Positions 3,782 through 6,079 of a stretch of 6,079 bases of DNA are shown piece after piece. Within the stretch, counting starts at the first letter, position 1. The number at the start of each line of letters is the position of its first letter. The position numbers and the translations under genes are program-made. Source of the stretch: an uncultured Allomuricauda sp. (GTDB lineage Bacteria > Bacteroidota > Bacteroidia > Flavobacteriales > Flavobacteriaceae); the NCBI GenBank assembly GCA_937911965.1, contig CALDPL010000050.1, forward strand, positions 1 through 6,079, in the 5' to 3' direction. The notes beneath the pieces are model-generated. The model made no database searches. It was not told where the DNA came from and saw only the letters and a program-made list of their open reading frames with translations.

Positions 3782-6049
3782 ATGAGAACATATTATCTTT
3801 CAATGCTTTTTGCATTGGCACCTCTACTTATACATTCACAACACAAATTGACCGGTACCATCACGGATGGGGAAACCGGGAAGCCCCTGGAACAGGTCAG
3901 CGTTTATTTTCCACAGTTGGAACGGGGCACCATTACGGACTGGGACGGAAATTACAGCCTGGGAACCCTTCCCCTGGGCACCTATAATCTGGTGGTTTCC
4001 TATTTGGGCTACCAGACCCACTCCTCTCCCATCCAGATCCGGGAAGGGGAAAACCGCTTCGATCTCGCCATGCAGAGCTCGGTCATAGAAATGGAGGAAG
4101 TCGTCCTTTCCACCCCCTTCCACAAACTGCAGCGGGAAAATGTGATGAAGGTCGAACAAAAATCCATTGCGGAGCTCAAGGGCCATGGGGCCGTGACCTT
4201 GGCCGACGGCATCACCCAGATTCCGGGAGTGGCCTCCGTTACCACGGGAATGGGCATTGGCAAGCCCGTCATCCGTGGGCTGGGCTTTAACCGGGTATTG
4301 GTCTACACCCAAGGGGTGCGGCTGGAAAACCAGCAGTACGGTGGGGAACACGGCCTGGGCATCAACGATGCCGGAATCTCCTCGGTGGAGGTCATCAAGG
4401 GACCGGCTTCCCTGCTCTATGGATCCGACGCCCTGGGCGGGGTGCTCTACCTCAACCCCGAGGCCTTCGAACGTCCGGGTGGTACCTCCGGGGACATCAA
4501 TTTGGAGTATCACACCAATACCTTGGGCCTGGAGGCCGATGCCGGTTTCAAGACCTCAGGGGAAAAATTCAGGTTCCTGGTCCGGGGGGCACATGCCACC
4601 CATGCGGATTATGAGACCGGAGACGGTACAGGGGTGACCAATTCCAGGTTCCGGGAGACCGATATTAAAACGGGCATGGCCTATCAGGCGTCCCGGTTCA
4701 AAACGGAGCTCAGGTACAACTTCAACCATTCCGACCTGGGGATTCCCGAGGAAATCGGCCTGCAGGACAACGGCAGGGACCCCCTGATCCCCTATCAGGA
4801 AATCTCCACCCACATCCTGAGTTCGAAGAACAATTTTTTCTTCAAGAACTCCAGCCTTGAGGCAATCTTTGGATACACCATGAACGATCGAAAGGAGTTC
4901 GAGGACCACCACCATGAAGAGGAAGGGGAGGAACACGAACACGAAGGAGAAGAGGAACACGAACACGGAGAGGGTCCGGCCCTGCATATGAAACTGGGCA
5001 CCTTCAACTACAACCTTCAATTCAATCCGCAATGGGGCAAGTGGACCACGATTTTCGGAATCCAGGGCATGCACCAAAAAAATGAAAACTTCGGGGAGGA
5101 AGTCCTGATCCCCGATGCCATCACCAACGATATCGGGGTCCTGGCCACCTCCCACATCCATTTTGACCACAGCGACCTTCAATTGGGCCTCCGCTATGAC
5201 CTGAGGTCCATAAATGGGGAGGAAAGCGGACTTTTGGGGGAAGAGGGGCATATCCCTGCCCTTGACCGGAATTTCAATAGTTTTAACCTGGCCATCGGAT
5301 ACCGTAAGGACCTCAGTCAAGAAATACTGCTGCGGGCCAACCTGGCTTCCGGCTTTCGGGCGCCCAACTTATCGGAACTGACCTCCAATGGCCTGCACAG
5401 TGGGGCCAATCGTGTGGAGATCGGCAATGCAGACCTGGACAGCGAACAGAACTTCCAGATGGACCTGTCCCTGGAATACAACAACAGGCATTTTGAGGCC
5501 TATGTCAATTCCTTTTACAACCATGTGGACAATTTTATATACCTCCAACCCACCGGGGAATTCCGGGATGCGGACCCGATCTATGTTTTTCAGCAACAGG
5601 ACGCCAAGCTCTTTGGAGGGGAATTCGGGTTCCACCTGCATCCCCACCCCATCGACTGGCTGCATTTGGAGAGCAGTTTTGATATGGTGTACGGACAATT
5701 GGACAGTGGATCCAACCTTCCCCTGATTCCGGCCAACCGTTGGACCAATACCTTTAGGGTGGAATGGAACAACAAGGTGACCCGCAGTGGCTGCTATGCC
5801 TTTTTGACCCTACAGACCCATTTTGACCAGAACAAGGTGGCCGAGTTTGAGACCAAGAGTCCCAGGTACAATCTGTTGAATGTGGGCGTTGGAGGGGACT
5901 TTGTGCTTTTCGACCAGAAAATGGCCTACCGGATCAGCGGGAACAACCTGTTCGATACCGATTATATCTCCCACCTTTCGAGGTTGAAACCCGACGGGAT
6001 TTCCAATATGGGCAGGAACCTTGCCCTGAATTTGAGCATTCCGCTTTGA
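3782..6049 (+). CDS. TonB-dependent outer-membrane receptor with His-rich loop, probable zinc receptor
   Basis: This 755-residue protein is a TonB-dependent transporter that takes a scarce ligand across the outer membrane using TonB-ExbB-ExbD energy. In order: a signal peptide (1-19, ending LLIHS); a carboxypeptidase-regulatory-like beta-sandwich (22-98, LTGTITDGETGKPLEQVSV to YLGYQT); a TonB-box-like segment (EEVVLS, 105-110); the plug (about 112-226) with VIRGLGFNRVLVYTQGVR and VEVIKGPASLLYGSDALGG; then the 22-strand-type barrel, including GFRAPNLSEL (524-533) and NNLFDTDY (721-728). Residues 376-395 hold seven His among Glu and Gly in a predicted external loop. Further clusters are HIHFDH (458-463) and HLHPH (618-622). 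His-rich loops are a known feature of the zinc receptor ZnuD, so zinc is the best substrate guess; copper, nickel or haem remain possible. The C-terminal residue is Leu rather than the common Phe. The gene is complete, 42 bases after the His/Cys-rich protein gene. Confidence 0.93.
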   Translation: MRTYYLSMLFALAPLLIHSQHKLTGTITDGETGKPLEQVSVYFPQLERGTITDWDGNYSLGTLPLGTYNLVVSYLGYQTHSSPIQIREGENRFDLAMQSSVIEMEEVVLSTPFHKLQRENVMKVEQKSIAELKGHGAVTLADGITQIPGVASVTTGMGIGKPVIRGLGFNRVLVYTQGVRLENQQYGGEHGLGINDAGISSVEVIKGPASLLYGSDALGGVLYLNPEAFERPGGTSGDINLEYHTNTLGLEADAGFKTSGEKFRFLVRGAHATHADYETGDGTGVTNSRFRETDIKTGMAYQASRFKTELRYNFNHSDLGIPEEIGLQDNGRDPLIPYQEISTHILSSKNNFFFKNSSLEAIFGYTMNDRKEFEDHHHEEEGEEHEHEGEEEHEHGEGPALHMKLGTFNYNLQFNPQWGKWTTIFGIQGMHQKNENFGEEVLIPDAITNDIGVLATSHIHFDHSDLQLGLRYDLRSINGEESGLLGEEGHIPALDRNFNSFNLAIGYRKDLSQEILLRANLASGFRAPNLSELTSNGLHSGANRVEIGNADLDSEQNFQMDLSLEYNNRHFEAYVNSFYNHVDNFIYLQPTGEFRDADPIYVFQQQDAKLFGGEFGFHLHPHPIDWLHLESSFDMVYGQLDSGSNLPLIPANRWTNTFRVEWNNKVTRSGCYAFLTLQTHFDQNKVAEFETKSPRYNLLNVGVGGDFVLFDQKMAYRISGNNLFDTDYISHLSRLKPDGISNMGRNLALNLSIPL
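4928..4967 (+). repeat. 24-base tandem repeat encoding the EEHEH units of the receptor loop
   Basis: The 16-base unit GAGGAACACGAACACG occurs at 4928-4943 and again, identical, at 4952-4967, a 24-base (eight-codon) period. It encodes EEHEH at residues 383-387 and 391-395. With the HHH at 376-378 it makes up the acidic His-rich loop. Identical codons in both copies suggest a recent in-frame duplication, the kind of change by which such loops expand. Confidence 0.8.
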
Positions 6050-6079
6050 TGTAAAGTGCAGTGTTGGGCAGATGGGAAC

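Noticed and set aside
4556..5320. A 254-codon minus-strand open frame inside the receptor gene
   Set aside because: It is antisense to conserved barrel sequence; its Phe/Val-rich stretch is just the complement of the His/Glu codons, so I do not call a gene.
6050..6079. Terminator or new gene after the receptor
   Set aside because: Only 30 bases are present, with no hairpin, T-run or convincing start.

Overview
This 6079-base window looks like chromosomal DNA of a marine-type Flavobacteriaceae bacterium (phylum Bacteroidota) with a moderate GC content that is high for that family, as in Muricauda or Robiginitalea relatives. The genus guess is inference. Supporting signs are the absence of clear Shine-Dalgarno sequences, promoter-like TAnnTTTG boxes in the gaps, a TonB-dependent receptor with an N-terminal carboxypeptidase-regulatory-like domain, and two protein families (DUF6146, DUF6787) that I know mainly from flavobacteria. 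All seven genes are on the + strand and tightly packed. No gap exceeds 80 bases, and I see no tRNA, rRNA, CRISPR array, insertion sequence or prophage gene.

Layout. Positions 1-562 hold the 3' half of serC and 602-1555 a complete short serA; together they encode the first two steps of serine biosynthesis from 3-phosphoglycerate. Positions 1632-2273 encode a DUF937 protein followed by a convincing intrinsic terminator (2297-2328). Positions 2342-2800 encode a DUF6146 lipoprotein and 2831-3346 a four-helix membrane protein of the DUF6787 type built from two repeats; these look like a conserved envelope pair of unknown function. Positions 3401-3739 encode a small exported His/Cys-rich protein, followed after 42 bases by a 755-residue TonB-dependent outer-membrane receptor (3782-6049) with a His/Glu-rich loop like those of zinc receptors such as ZnuD.

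How they work together. serC and serA form a metabolic operon. The last two genes look like a metal-acquisition unit, most likely for zinc: the receptor would take metal across the outer membrane, and the small His/Cys protein could bind or hand over metal in the periplasm. That role is inferred from sequence composition and adjacency. The small protein is the least understood part and the best candidate for undescribed biology here. The three middle genes have no known function. Promoter-like boxes precede each gene from DUF937 to the small protein, but none is clear before the receptor, so the last two genes are probably co-transcribed.
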